This document shows positions 31,377 to 42,836 of a DNA stretch of 64,000 bases, one piece after another; position 1 is the first letter of the stretch, and every line of letters starts with the position of its first letter. The translations under genes and the position numbers were made by a program. The notes below the pieces were generated by a model that worked only from the letters and a program-made list of their open reading frames with translations, searched no databases and was not told the origin of the DNA. Source of the DNA: Porphyra umbilicalis (taxonomy: Eukaryota > Rhodophyta > Bangiophyceae > Bangiales > Bangiaceae). The stretch covers positions 1 through 64,000 of the forward strand of contig KV919018.1 of NCBI GenBank assembly GCA_002049455.2, given 5' to 3'.

Positions 31377-32438
31377 CCACCAGTGCAGCCGACGTCACGA
31401 GAGCTAGAGCGGCCGCAGAAGCGGCCGCAAAGGCGGCCGTCAACACGGCCGCTCACGGCCGCTGCGCCGGCGAAGGAGACGGGCAGAACGGAGAAACGGG
31501 ATGGACGACGCCGACGACGGCGGTGCCGCAATCGCGCTGCCCCCGACGACGACGGTGCGGTCGACGTGCCGCTGGTGGCGGCCGCACCGCGCCGATCTGT
31601 TGCTCCGCGCCCCCCCCCCACAGAAAGCGCGATTGGCAGGTCCCGGGCGGCCGCGTGACCAATAATGTGGGCTGCGCGGCGCTGCCTGAAAACCTCCATG
31701 CACGGCCCATTCCCGCGGGTGCGGCTGCGCGCGGACAGGCACTTGCCGGCCACACAATGTTGCGCTGCGCGGAACCCCCCCCCGATTGGCTCCCAGCGCA
31801 GGTTGGTGGCACCAGCAGCGCGTCAACTGGGGGCCACCCCGCCAAAGAATTCCGCTGGACGACCGCATTGGGGCCGCGCGCCAACCCATGCGACAGTGCC
31901 TCTAGGCGGCCCCCCCCCCCTAATCAAACCGTTCAGCCGTGGGGGGGCCGACCCAGAATCGCGCGTGGCGGCGGATGTCCACCAGGAAAAAACGGTGTCC
32001 CGCCGGCCCCCCCCCCACAGGGCCCGGCAATGAGCGCCGCCTGCGCCTCGAACGGAATCTGCGGCCACTCGCGACCGCATGCTCATGAATATCAGATCTC
32101 GAGACGCCTGTGCGATCGTCAACGCAACGTGTGTTTGTCTGCGATCGTCCCGATTTGGGTGTTTGACCCCCGTTTAGACACAATTGTAGACAGATTCGGT
32201 TCGCAAAACGTTCGGAAATGCACAAACGTCTGCCCAAACGCCAGTCGTATGGTCGGCCGATGGAAAAATGCGAACCTCCTGCGAACCAGCGCCATATTAT
32301 CCGGTTGGACTTATATCTGGCCCACCAGTAGCTCGGTTCGCAGATCTGGTTCGCGACGTTGGTGGGATGACCGGTTTTCCCATACCTCTGCCCATAACTG
32401 GCAAATATGCCACGTTTAACGAATAATACGCAAAAGCG
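31377..32438. other. Right non-coding arm of the 10.6-kb transposon
   Basis: The first part is GC-rich with C runs at 31612-31620, 31779-31787 and 31912-31920; the rest is A/T-richer. From about 32190 it contains repeated GGTTCGCA/TGCGAAC motifs (for example near 32200, 32268, 32280, 32335 and 32347), likely transposase-binding sites. No ORF is supported. Confidence 0.55.
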
Positions 32439-32464
32439 GTTCGCAACCGACGTTGTTGGGTGTG
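32439..32464 (-). repeat. Right terminal inverted repeat of the 10.6-kb transposon
   Basis: GTTCGCAACCGACGTTGTTG followed by GGTGTG; exact inverse of 21886-21911. Confidence 0.88.
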
Positions 32465-33794
32465 CTCTCAGACGAGATCACTAGAGACCTTCGGCATGTC
32501 AAATGTGGGTCGACGGCGTGGGTCGGGGACACGTTTCACGCCACGTTAAACTTTGGACCCACATTTCCATCCCCTATATCGCTAAGGAGGCCCTTCGACC
32601 CACGTCAAAAATCGCTACCGACCGAGGTGACCGCAGCCACGTAGCAGTCCATGAGTAGTTTACATGGCTGTTTCCGCCAATCGCTGGCATCCGTTGGCCT
32701 TCGATGCCCGGTCTTACGGGTTGCGAAGGACAGTCGCCCGATCGCTCTTCTCGCACATGTCCGGCGCCCTTCCCCCGCCGCGTCTCCTCGGTTCCATTGA
32801 TACCCGTTCCCCCACCACCCACCCACCCACCCAACGACGATTTTTTCTGTTCCATTTTTACGACGCTGCTTCGATCATGGTCTTCTGCAGTCCACCCACG
32901 ATCGCAGGCGTACGCACAGGGCGCCGTCACCGGCGCCGTCGGCAGTACACCAGCAATTGCAGGTGTACGCACAGGGCGCCGTCACCGGCGCCGTCGGCAG
33001 TGCACCCGCGATCGCAGGCGTGGGCCGTCACCGGCGCCGTCAGGAGTCTCTACCCCGTCACACTGTACGTGAATCCGCAAGGAGTGTGGCAGACTGCCGA
33101 CCCACATTTGATACATGCCAAAGCTCCGAAGGGTGGATGTGGCTTCTTTAAAAAACCAGTCGGGCGACCCACAAATTACTCACATCCGATACCCACGTCG
33201 CAGTTGCCGAAGGTCTCTACTGTCAGCAAGAGCTCCTAAGGAAAGAATCTGCCTCGTCTTCGAGGTCGTCTTCGATCCCGATGCAAGGCTTTGTGCGGAT
33301 CGCTAGCAATCTTGCATGTGAATTCGGCCTCTGATTGGCTGGTGCCGCACTGTGGTGACAGTATCAGAGGGACTCTGATGCTGACCGTGTTTCAGCGCGG
33401 CGTCTGCGCGCCGTGGCCGCGGTGGGTGCGTTGGGGCGGCGGGGGTCTGCGGGCTCGTCAACTGTTGTGGCCCCATGGGGGGGGCTCCGCACAACGATGC
33501 GATGGCGACTGCTCGACCGTTGCACGCTCGATGCGCCGCGGCGACTTGGCGCGGGTGTCGGGGGGGGGGGGGAGGGTGCCGCTGGGAGGGGGGATGGATG
33601 GCCTCAAGCGATGGGGCAAGTAGCGCCGCCGCCGCCCCGCGTGGGTGGCGCAGACGCAGCCGACGGCAGCGGTAGACCGGGGGGGGTGGCGGTTGTGGCG
33701 AGGCTGACGGGGTGGGGATGCGCTGCGTTTCCAAGGCACATCCTGAAATCAAAAACATTCCAGGTCTGCAAATTGGCCTGTCGCATGGGCACGA
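32465..33794. other. Intergenic region with a short tandem repeat
   Basis: Flanks the transposon on the right. Contains the 55-bp tandem repeat at 32888-33047 and otherwise short ORFs without a domain. Missing N-terminal helicase exons were looked for here on the minus strand and not seen. Confidence 0.35.
32888..33047 (+). repeat. 55-bp tandem repeat, nearly three copies
   Basis: Units begin CAGT at 32888, 32943 and 32998, with the shared core GCGCCGTCACCGGCGCCGTC and a GATCGCAGGCG start. The third copy lacks about 9 bp. Confidence 0.85.
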
Positions 33795-36700
33795 TCAACA
33801 CTCCTGCACTCGCCGGTACCCAACTATCTTGAGTCCCGACAAGATGCCCGTTTCGGGGTCGCCCAGCACACCAACTGTGCGCCGCGCGGTGCTCTCTGGC
33901 AAAAACCCACCGTGTTTGGCCGCAAGTGTACCATTTCGAATGGCGACGACCGACAGGAAGCAGTACAGCACACAGGGGCGCGCACTGTACGAGATGTGCA
34001 TTGCCACGACTCCAGTCCGCGACTCGTGCAGGAAAGCATGTGCGACCGCACGTCGCTGCTCCGTGTACTCGCCGTGGAAGCCGTAGCTGTACGTCATCGC
34101 CGACGCGTGGGCGGGCCGCCACGCCACGTTCTTGACGTCCTCAAAAATGGCCACGTACACTGCGCCCGAAGTTGTCTGCGCGGCGCCGTGGCGTTTCACG
34201 GCGCTTCTCGCAAAGGATAGAAGGTCGCCCCACCGGTACAAAAGCATCAAATACGCCGCATAAAAGCCGCCAGGCCGACATTGGTATCTGTCGACTCGCT
34301 CATCCATACCCTGCAGGCCCACAGAGCCTGCTCGCATGACCTGCAGGCCTTCTGCGGAGCAAGCGTGCGCTCGCAGCGGCGGGGGTCGGCGCGCCAGCCG
34401 CTGCTCGAAGTCCTGCAGCGTTCCAGCTGCGGGATCCAAATGCAGAGACACGTCGAATAGCTGGTGGGGCCAGAGCTCGACGCGTCCAACCCGTGTGGGG
34501 GTGTTGTCGGGACTCGCTCCAAGGATGTCCGTCGACAGTGCCGTCGCCGGCGCCACCGGCTCTGCCGCCCCCGCCGCTGCCGCCGCCGCCGCCGCCACCA
34601 ACCGCGCCAAGACGTCATTAGGTCCCGTGCGCCGACGCTTACGCGCGGCAGTTGCCGATACCGTCGCGCCGACAGCGGTGGCCGACTCGCGCGGCCTTTT
34701 GCGCGTCTGCTCGGGCGACCGCACCGACGTGGACGACTCGGAGGACGTTGGCACCGCCCTCGCCGTCGATGACTTGGACGACGTCGCCGCCGCCGTCGTC
34801 GCGGGATAGTGGCGTCCCGGCGGCGACGGCGGCTGCGTGCCGATCGGCGGCGTGCCCTACGTACCGGTATTGTCCGTGCTATTGACCCAGTCGTCATCAA
34901 GGACGTCTTGGTCGCTCCGTTCGCCGGTAGACGTGGTGGCGGGCGTTGTCGTGGGTGGCGTGTCGCTCTTGGTCGTTGAAGACTCATTGGCGCTGCCTCG
35001 CTTTGGCGACGAAAGATTCGTGAGAGCTCTGAAGCTGCGGCTGGCCGACGTGCCGCTGCAGTCTTGTTTGTCGTCCCCAGATTCGGTAGAGCTCTTGTTA
35101 CCGCCTGGCGACGGGGGAGGGACGCAATAGACGAAAGGCAACACGTCGGCGCCAACGTGCGGCAAGTCGGGCACGCCAGACGCAATGATGTAGTCGATCT
35201 CCTCATCGCACGGGGGGCAATCGAAGCACTGGACGCCATACTGCTCCAGCGAGCGCGCCAGGAACTCAAAAGAGAGCTGGTCCAGTCTCTGCACACCGTT
35301 GGCCTTGTCAAGACGCGACGTGTAGGCGTTCTTGGCTTGGTCACCGCTCCGCCGCCGACGTGAGCTCGACGGGATACGGAGGGGTACATAATGCAGACCG
35401 AAGAGCACGCCTCGGCACGCGCCCAACTCCTCGGTCGACATCTTCTGCGTCACCGCCAGGAGCCCGGCATAGACTGTCTGCCCGTGCGATCCGCGGAACA
35501 GGCAGTACGCCCAGCGTGCTTTCAGGGAGCACAGGAGGTGACACATATGTTGGACCATCTGTAGCGTCGTGTCCGACTCGCTCGCAGTGTTGACGGCCAC
35601 GGCTTCCACCTCCGGCCATGGAGCCGGTACGGCGGGCGGTGTCAAACGGTGCTCAAGCCCATCGGCCATGCCGGCCGCGTCCAACTCTTGGATGACCGCC
35701 AACGATCGGACGCTTTGGCACGGTCCGAGTCGGCGAGAACGCTGCCTTTCCGGATTCGCCGCCTCCGCCACGTCCCACGCAGTACCGTCACCTACCGATT
35801 GTAGCGTCGTTCACAATGGAGAGACATCCCCGGGGTGCTGATGCAGCCACCAGTCGTGCCACCGTGACCGGAGCCACTCCCGCCCGCACGGCGCACTCCC
35901 AAAAAACGGGACGCCGAGGTGCGGATGGGCGAGCTTGGCGAGAAAGGCCTTGAAAATCTGTTCAGAACGATGATGATCTTCTATACGTCCAGGGTGGCAC
36001 ACCGTCCACAAAGGGCCGCCGAAGCAGCACTTGCCGCGACCAGCTGCCACTCTGTGTCGGAACCCGGGCATGCACAATCGCCAGCTCTTCACGGAACGAA
36101 GCTGGAACCACGAGGTTGCGACAGCGCGGGCGACAAGCACCGGCACCTCCGGAGAGAGTCTCCACAGCAGCGAGAAGACGACTGCTTCGGTGTACAACGA
36201 CGGCGTCACGGCGTCCAAGGCGGTCAGCAGCGGCGTCAACGCGGAGGTGATCTTCTGCTCTATCTTGATAACAGTCCTCGAGGCGTCACACTGCTTGCAC
36301 ATGAGGGGTAGGCCGTCAACGGACCGGAAATGCCACTCGAATTTGTTTTTGGTCTGGTGCACCACGATGTCCGTCTCGTTGCGCATGACCATCTCCTTCA
36401 CGGCCTTGGTATTGATCACCAGAGTGCGTTAGCCCCATGTTTAGCACGATGAAGGCCGTTGTCGCCGTGTTGCAGTGAAGCTCCGCAAGGATGCCAGCGC
36501 CGGTGGTGCTGGGGAGCTTCAGCCACGCCACCTGGCTCGCCCGCCTCTCGGAGGCGGTTCATCCTTCTTGCGACCCGATCCGGTGGTCCGAGGTAGGCTT
36601 CGTGACGCGCTTCTTGCGAGCGCACAGGTGAGGGTGGATGGTCTGACGAAACCTTTCAAGCGCGGGCGCCAGCGGCAGTGGCACGTCGTCCCACGGTCCC

Positions 36701-37218
36701 AACAGTCGCTCCTGCAGAATCGGCGGAAGGAACAAAGAGCCACAGGACGTTCCAGACGGTGCCGACGCGCCGCCACCGTCGCCGCGCACATCGAGGGGGG
36801 CGCCGGACCCACAGCCCACGGCGCGCCCATTGGCGGGGGCGCCCGACCCGCCGCCGTCGGCGTCCGCCGCCGCGCCGCCACCGTCTGCGCCGCGCTTGTC
36901 GGGGTGGGCGCCAGTTGCCTGGCTAAGTGCTTCATCGACAGATGCTGCCGCATCGTTGTCAGCACCAACACGCGACGCATCGCCCGCGCGGGCACACCAT
37001 TTGCCCTTGTCCCTTCGGCCCCGCGCGCGGTTGACAACGACAGCAAGGCGATTACGCATCGCGCTGCGCGTTGACTGTGGCTCGCCGGTGCGCACCGCCA
37101 CGAGCAGCTTCTGTGTGTGCCCCAGGGCGACGTTGTAGGATGGGTTGCCAACTTCAGGGTTTTCAAACACCTGCCGCGCTGTGGCGGACAACTTGTGCAA
37201 TTCGTCAGCAGACGGCAT
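33795..37218 (-). pseudogene. Unknown large gene (~1,130 codons) with isolated in-frame stops
   Basis: From the ATG at 37216-37218 (MPSADELHKLSATARQVFEN) the minus strand reads ordinary, well-mixed protein to 33795. Interruptions are TGA 36559-36561, a one-base frame change near 36420, TGA 35811-35813 and TAG 34857-34859. Coding character resumes immediately after each in the same frame, apart from the one shift. Segments in order: a Gly/Ala-rich linker (36750-36900); MCKQCDASRTVIKIEQKITS with several Cys (about 36260-36305); DTTLQMVQHMCHLLCSLKAR then WAYCLFRGSHGQTVYAGL (about 35460-35560); CFDCPPCDEEIDYIIASGVP (about 35180-35240); a basic nuclear-localisation-like QTRKRPRESA (near 34700); and RRAVAHAFLHESRTGVVAMH (about 33990-34060). 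I do not recognise a family. All three stops are one C-to-T change from CGA or CAG. It could be a decayed host gene, or part of an unidentified transposon. Confidence 0.5.
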
Positions 37219-37343
37219 GTTCGCGGTGTTGTACGAGTTTGCGAGCTGGCACCGCGCAGTGCGCTGGGTCACGTCGAGCACAGCGCACACACTTTTACCT
37301 TGGTTGTCTATTCTCACTCTCCGGGTCGGCCTCCGCGGCCGCC

Positions 37344-37351
37344 CTATATAG
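37344..37351 (-). promoter_or_regulatory. TATA-like box upstream of the unknown minus-strand gene
   Basis: CTATATAG lies 126 bp upstream of the ATG at 37218 in a GC-rich setting where such a motif is rare. The spacing allows a start site about 30 bp downstream and a ~95-bp 5'UTR. The motif is palindromic, so it gives no direction by itself. Confidence 0.4.
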
Positions 37352-39688
37352 TCTCTTGGCGGTGATGCGCTCCCCACGCAGGCTCCCCCAAACGGTCTAA
37401 CCGCGCCCTGTTCGGCCACAACAAGCTCCGTTGCTCTCGTTGTCCCTGGCAGGCGGTTCTGGCGCGTCCCAGCGCACACACGCTGAGCCCGTCAGCCATC
37501 CCTCAGCTGACGGCTCCCGGCGCGACCCACCCGTGGGTTTCCCGCTGGCCCTCGTTCCCGGGCTCACCCCCAGGTGCAGACCCCCGCGACTCTTCCGGGT
37601 ACGGGCAGGCTGCACACTGGCGGGTCGCGCCCACCGGTCGAGTTGCTCCGCGCCGCCGCCTCCGCGTCCTAGGTCTCCTTGCTTGACGACGGAGGCGGTT
37701 GCCACGCGTGACGCCGTCCTTGGCCGACGCGCCGTCCGTCGTACCGTCCTCCCGGTACCGCTCATTGAGCATTGCGCCCGTCGGCCCCTGCACTCGATCC
37801 GTCGTGCAGGTCCATGCGTGAGCCGGATATGTACTGAAGGCGTATTCTCGAAAACACACTGGCCTGGGAACTTGAACATGACCAAACTGAAAGAAGATAC
37901 GTTCATCGCACGTCGCAACCACAACCCACTTGCTCGTCAACCCCCCCCGCCCAGCCCGCCCTCGCCCGCGGCGCCACCACTCTCTGCCCACCCATGACGG
38001 GTGCCACCCGACGCGCCCTACGGCCGGTCACAGCGCCGCACGGGTTCACACAAGGCTGCCGCACCGCAGCCGGCCACAGCGACGACAGTCGACCGCGGTT
38101 GCGGCACCGTCGGCCACACCCCAATCGTCCGCCGTCGCGGCCCCCCACGGCCCGGGCGTCACGGCGCCGTCGGTAGAGGGCGCTGCCGACGCGGCCAGCC
38201 TGTGCGTCGAGCCCCCCGCGGCCACCGCGCAGGGTGGGCGCCGCCCCGTCGAGCGGTCACCCCTGACGACGCTGCCGCCGTCGGTCGGCGCACGCCGACC
38301 CCTCCACCCAGCCGCGTGCCCGGCGGCGGTGGCCGGCCGCACCGCCGGCCGCCGCCGCCCTCCCCGCAGGCGCGATGGACGACGGCGCTCGGCGGAGCGG
38401 CGTGCACGCGGCGGCGCTGGTGTCGCGCGACGCGCGGGGGCGGCGGCGGCCACGGAGCGGCGGGCCGCGTTTCAGACCGCCGAGGGTGGGCGGGTGGCGG
38501 CGGCGCGGCGGCGAGCCGCGCGCGCGTGATGGTTGCGAAGACGGGCACGGCGGCCTGCGAGCTACCGGCGCACCCGTCGAGGGCGCCGGCGCAGACGCGG
38601 GCGACGGCTGCCTGTGGCGTTGCGTGTCCCGGTTGGGTGCGCGCCGCGGTGGGCGCGCCGGCGGCCGCCGGACGGCGCTCCTGCGGCCGCCGCTGGCGGT
38701 TGGGCGCAGGTGGGAATGGAGACGAACGCGCCGCTGCCGTTGTAACCGCCACCGCCTCCCGCACTGCCGCCGCCGCCGCCGCTGCCGCCGGCTGCCACCG
38801 GCAAAGCGACGTGCGCCCGCAGCGGCGGCCGCCAGCGCCCGGCCCCCACTGCCCCCGACCGAACTCTCCGCTGCGCGGCGGCCGCAAGGCGGGCGGTGGC
38901 GGGCCGCCAAGCCCGCGTCGCCCGTCTGCGCCGCCGGTGACCGACGCTGCAGCGGCGGTCTACGCGGCCGCCGCCGCCCGTCAGCGCCACCGGCGACCGA
39001 CGCTGCAGCGGCGGGCGGGGGCGCCCCGCCCGCCCTCCCCCTGCCCCACGCCTAGTTAAGGGCCAGTGTACCTGCTCTTCTGGGTTGTCAACAGGGTTGT
39101 CGCACCGGGTTGGCTGGTGCTTCAAATGGGACAGCTCATTGGCCGAAAGGGTAAGTATCAGATTAGGCTTCCACTTTGCCGCGCAGAATGCAACGTGGAC
39201 AATGACCTGGTGCCAGGAGCAAGGATTGTCGGACAGGCTCCACCTGACCCCTGCTCGGGCGTAAGGGGGAGTCGCCGGCTCCCGAGAGAAGCAAGACTGG
39301 GAGCTCCCCCTATACCAGCTCAAACAGGGTGTGCAGAGCACGATTCTGCCGGAAAAAACAGGCCTTGACCACTTCCTACCCACATGCCGGCCCGTTATAG
39401 GCAGAAAAGCTCACCAGGTAGAGCTCGTGGCCTATCTTCTCTCTCGCCAGCGTTTTTGCTACTCCGTCTACAGAATACTCTAGAGGCACCCTGTAGCTGC
39501 CATTTTTCCGCACAAGCGCCCCCAACTGACACCTACAGTCGTCGCTATGAGGATTCCTCTTCGGACCTTCTTGACACATCTCCGATGCCAAGTGCTAGGG
39601 GTTTCACGGGCCGTTGCATTGAACATGTGCGGCCGTGGCGAAGGGGGGAGGGGTGAGTACGTTTTTCTCATGATGACATTTATCGAGG
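37352..39688. other. Region without a supported gene; contains a GC-rich block
   Basis: 37.9-39.06 kb is very GC-rich and open in several frames on both strands (up to 352 codons on plus, ending 39059). The frames are Ala/Pro/Arg-rich with no domain, and no frame is clearly preferred. An imperfect direct repeat with core GACCGACGCTGCAGCGGCGG occurs at about 38938 and 38993. After 39060 the composition falls to normal and only short ORFs remain. Confidence 0.35.
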
Positions 39689-40267
39689 ATGTCTTCTCCC
39701 ACCACCCCTTCCCCACCTGTATTGCGCCCTACTGCACTCGCAACACACCCAGACCTGACTTACGTCTGGCCTTCATCAGCTTCCGCCATATTGTGTCCCC
39801 CCACAGAAAGACAGCAACCGCACGATGATGACAAAGGCGTCATGCAAGTGCCTGCAGGCAACAGGATCGACGAAGCACGAGCAAGACGTGATCCGCCCTG
39901 CATCACGTTTTTGACCGCTGCTGATCCATTCGGATCAACAGGCCCTCTCACAGAGCCTGCACAGGCCTCTGAAAATTGGGTCGCGACCCGTCGCTTGCAC
40001 GACTCACGTCTTCGGAGAGCTCCTGATCCACTGGCGTCAGAAGGTGCTCTCGCAGTGGCTACGGAGGTCTCCAAAAATTGGGTCACGACCCAATTTTCTA
40101 CGGACCACTGGATTTCTAACACGTCGCTCTGGAGCTTTCGAAACGACCGTGTAATGCTCAGACCCAGAAGAGCAGGCTTAACTAGGCGTGGCCCTCCCCC
40201 CTCAGTGAGCGCCCGCCGCAGCGCCGCGAGCCGCCCTATCATTGGCGGCGGCGGCGGCGGTGGCTGA
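39689..40267 (+). CDS. Hypothetical protein with two ~33-residue repeats
   Basis: ATG at 39689, 192 codons. Residues about 77-100 (DPFGSTGPLTEPAQASENWV) and about 112-135 (DPLASEGALAVATEVSKNWV) are related repeats with conserved Asp-Pro and Asn-Trp-Val. The repeats are mirrored at DNA level by AAAATTGGGTCRCGACCC at 39974 and 40074. The C-terminus is a Gly run from a GGC repeat. The opposite strand is also open over the same span with a similar repeat, because the core is palindromic, so strand is uncertain. No homologue recognised. Confidence 0.3.
   Translation: MSSPTTPSPPVLRPTALATHPDLTYVWPSSASAILCPPTERQQPHDDDKGVMQVPAGNRIDEARARRDPPCITFLTAADPFGSTGPLTEPAQASENWVATRRLHDSRLRRAPDPLASEGALAVATEVSKNWVTTQFSTDHWISNTSLWSFRNDRVMLRPRRAGLTRRGPPPSVSARRSAASRPIIGGGGGGG
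40074..40097. repeat. 24-bp near-perfect palindrome
   Basis: AAAATTGGGTC and its inverse flank a two-base centre. Part of a ~100-bp tandem duplication whose other copy begins near 39915. Confidence 0.65.
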
Positions 40268-42382
40268 GCGCGTACGCAGGTACGCACATACGCAGGTACG
40301 CAGCCCTACGGGAAAAGTTTCCTGGATATCTAGCCACTTTGAAAAGCGCCGATCTGACACTCACAGGAGTAATATTTCCATCTGTAGGCTCCGAGTCGAT
40401 CCGCCGTATTCCGGTCGCGGGGGCCCTCCCGTCGTAAGGGATCCAGGATAAAAGCTGGATCAGGTTGCACTTTGGTTGGCTCACAACGCTCCTCACTATG
40501 CTGTAAGCACGCACATGATTGGTTCTCTGCGTCCTCTGACACTGTTGCTTATGGTAGTTGATTTGAATTGTATTTATTAGTGCTGACAAGTGAACCTACA
40601 GTCAAGTGCAATCAAGCAAGTGGAAATTAACATGAGCCGGTGAAGCGAGCGGCCCGAGCCCCCGCCCGCTTCCCCCCCCTGCGAAGAAAAGGCAAGGCAC
40701 AAGAAGAGCAGACAGGTGTAGACAGAAAAAGAACAGGAACATACGGTAAACACCACAGCATAGAATAAGGTGCAGAAACAGAGCGAATTGCAGAGCAGCG
40801 TGTACAGGCCAGTGGCCAGTTCAGACACAACGACCCGGCAGTCGGACACTCCCCACTTACTCACCCCTCCAACGGAGAGGGATCTGCGTGGTCGTGAAGC
40901 GGGTGGTCGTGACGGCGGCATCCAAATGGGCCAAGCTGACGAGAGCTGTGGAGACGAGCATGAGGATACGGCGGCTCTGAGCGGTCAGAGAGTAGAAACA
41001 GAAGGAGAGCGGTTGGGGGCGTGGCGCCCGTCGGGAGGCCACGCGACAGCGAGTGGGGGGCCTTCCTGTAGGATACCGGGGACAAGAGCCGGCGCCGACT
41101 CAGGCACCGCACGCCGCTCATAGTCAAATCCGGAAGCCCAAGAGGCGGTCTCCACAGAACCTCTCTTGGCTTGGCACGCCGCGCCCTGCGAGAGCCCTGA
41201 CTGTCTGTGGAAACAAAAGAGGACCACAGCTCAAACCTGATGCAGCCAGAAGCAAGAGGAGCGCAGCACGTAGAGGGTCTTGTGAGCGTGCGCCGTGGCA
41301 GCGACGAAAGAAAATTGATTCCCGCAGCGCCGAGAGCTCGCCCTCTGTGGACGGCTGGGGGGCCTAGAGCGGCGACAACGATATCACAACGTATATGCGG
41401 CAGGCCAAATTACAACGCGTCTGGGTCAGAAGACGCTAGCGCACGCGGATAGAGGAGAAGACCGCGACCTGCTGGGTGCCGGACGGAGAGTAGATGACTA
41501 CAACGCGCACGGGCGACGAGCACCGCAAGGTCAGCAGCTGGCTCAGCACAGGTATTCGAGTGATAGCCCTCGCAGTTCAAAGGAATTGCCTCGGCTGGCA
41601 CGCAACTCGCCTGCGTATTTCAATCAAAAAGTGAGCGAAGTCCTACAGGTGGCCATCGTAGGCCCCACCACAAGAGGCCTCAGGCAGAACTACTCTTAAG
41701 GTCCTGCCTGGATCTGATTGGATGGCCTTGTGGCCTTGAGAATTCAACCAGCCTGAGGTCACAGTGAGCCCTTTCGACGCGACTGCTCCGGTACCGTACC
41801 TAGTGCTGCTTCTTGCTGTGTGTCGCCTCGCCTGCGGCACCAGCACGCCGAGGCACGGCCGTCCACCGCCTCTGGCGTGGCACTTGCTTGTGTGTTCCTG
41901 CTCTCTCGGCCTCAGCGGTGGACCTCGTGCTGCCCCCGGAGTCGTGGCGAGCAGCCACGTCTGCACGGCGCCTTTCACCTTCTCCCCCCATCACTCACCA
42001 CTCCTCGGGCATGGTTCGTTTCCGATCCGACGCGGTGGGGTGCCGCCGCACCACCCTCTTGTCTAGCCCTCTTGTCCTCGATTGATTCCTTTACCCGAGC
42101 CTTGCTGTGGCAGGCTGGCGCCGGGAGCCGCACGCTTCTTTTCATCGATAGGGCTTTGGCGTCCAACGCCAGCGACGCTCCTGCTCCGGGTAAGTGATTT
42201 AATTTGGAGTGGTAGGATGTACGTGCAGCGAAGATGCGAGGTGGGGGAGAAGCCGTGGTGGTCAACCGCTGAAGAACTCTGTCGCTCATACAGCTATCAG
42301 GTGTGCCCTTCCGTTGGGCTGCCTTCGGTGCCTCCCTTGCCCATGTCCCCACGTGCTCTTTTTCCGGGCGACCGACGATGCT
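40268..42382. other. Intergenic / 5' region of the Plavaka-like element
   Basis: Mixed-composition sequence with short ORFs only. The left end of the transposon that encodes the 42.4-46.0-kb genes should lie in here or just upstream, but I could not find matching terminal inverted repeats. Confidence 0.3.
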
Positions 42383-42836
42383 ATGGCCACGGGTGGTCCT
42401 TCTAAGGCGACGAGCGAGGCGTTTTGCGGCCGTGCCTGTGGAGGGGGATGCGGCATTGAAAGGCCTCAGTTTGCGTACCGAATCGGGCATGGATGCTGCA
42501 ATTGCGGCGTCTGTGGCAGCAAGTCGTGTGCCCGCGCCACCCCTGTCAATGCGCAAGCAGAAGGCACCAGGGGGAATGCCTGTCTCCACCGCCTTTGAGT
42601 ACAGTTCCAGCAGTGCAGCCGCCCACGTTCGTGGCCTTTACGAGGACATGGGTGACGAGCAGCGCAGCATCCCGCTTGAGCGATTGCAGAAGGCGGCCAA
42701 GAATGGCCTGTTTAACTCTCACAAGCTGCGGGTGGTGCAGCTCTTTGTGTTCAAGACGGGGTGGGGTGGGTTATCGCTGAAAGATCAAGAGGAGCTGTAT
42801 TCTTACTTGGGACTTGGGACGGTTCGAGGCCCGGCC
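42383..42836 (+). CDS. Plavaka/KDZ-like transposase, N-terminal exon region
   Basis: Begins near an ATG at 42383 (MATGGPSKATSE) and then, in a second frame, reads TAFEYSSSSAAAHVRGLYED, LERLQKAAKNGLFNSHKLRV and VVQLFVFKTGWGGLSLKDQE. Position and style suit the helical N-terminal region of these transposases. The frame change near 42425 and another at 42800-42836 show that a short intron or a one-base shift separates the parts. Confidence 0.5.

Larger units (their letters stand above)
21886..32464. mobile_element. Large PIF/Harbinger-type DNA transposon (10.6 kb) rich in GCGGCCGC
   Basis: The 26-bp ends starting CACACCCAACAACGTCGG (21886) are inverted at 32439-32464 with no mismatch. Just outside, a 7-bp sequence CTCAGAC flanks both sides: adjacent on the left and 2 bp away on the right. 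This is not the 3-bp duplication usual for Harbinger, so target-site type is unresolved. TGCGAAC/GTTCGCA motifs are repeated in both subterminal regions (about 21890-22110 and 32190-32450). It encodes a PIF/Harbinger DDE transposase (minus), a Myb-like protein (plus) and a zinc-ribbon/repeat ORF (plus), the usual two-protein set of this superfamily plus one. The octamer GCGGCCGC recurs dozens of times from about 22.5 to 31.7 kb. Confidence 0.8.

Noticed and set aside
38001-39059. 352-codon Ala/Arg/Pro-rich ORF on plus
   Set aside because: Alternative frames on both strands are equally open, no codon-position signal stands out, and no domain is present.
39195-39213. Dispersed repeat with 58334-58352 (GGACAATGACYTGGTGCCA)
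   Set aside because: The match is only about 19 bp and the flanks do not align by eye; too short to call a family.
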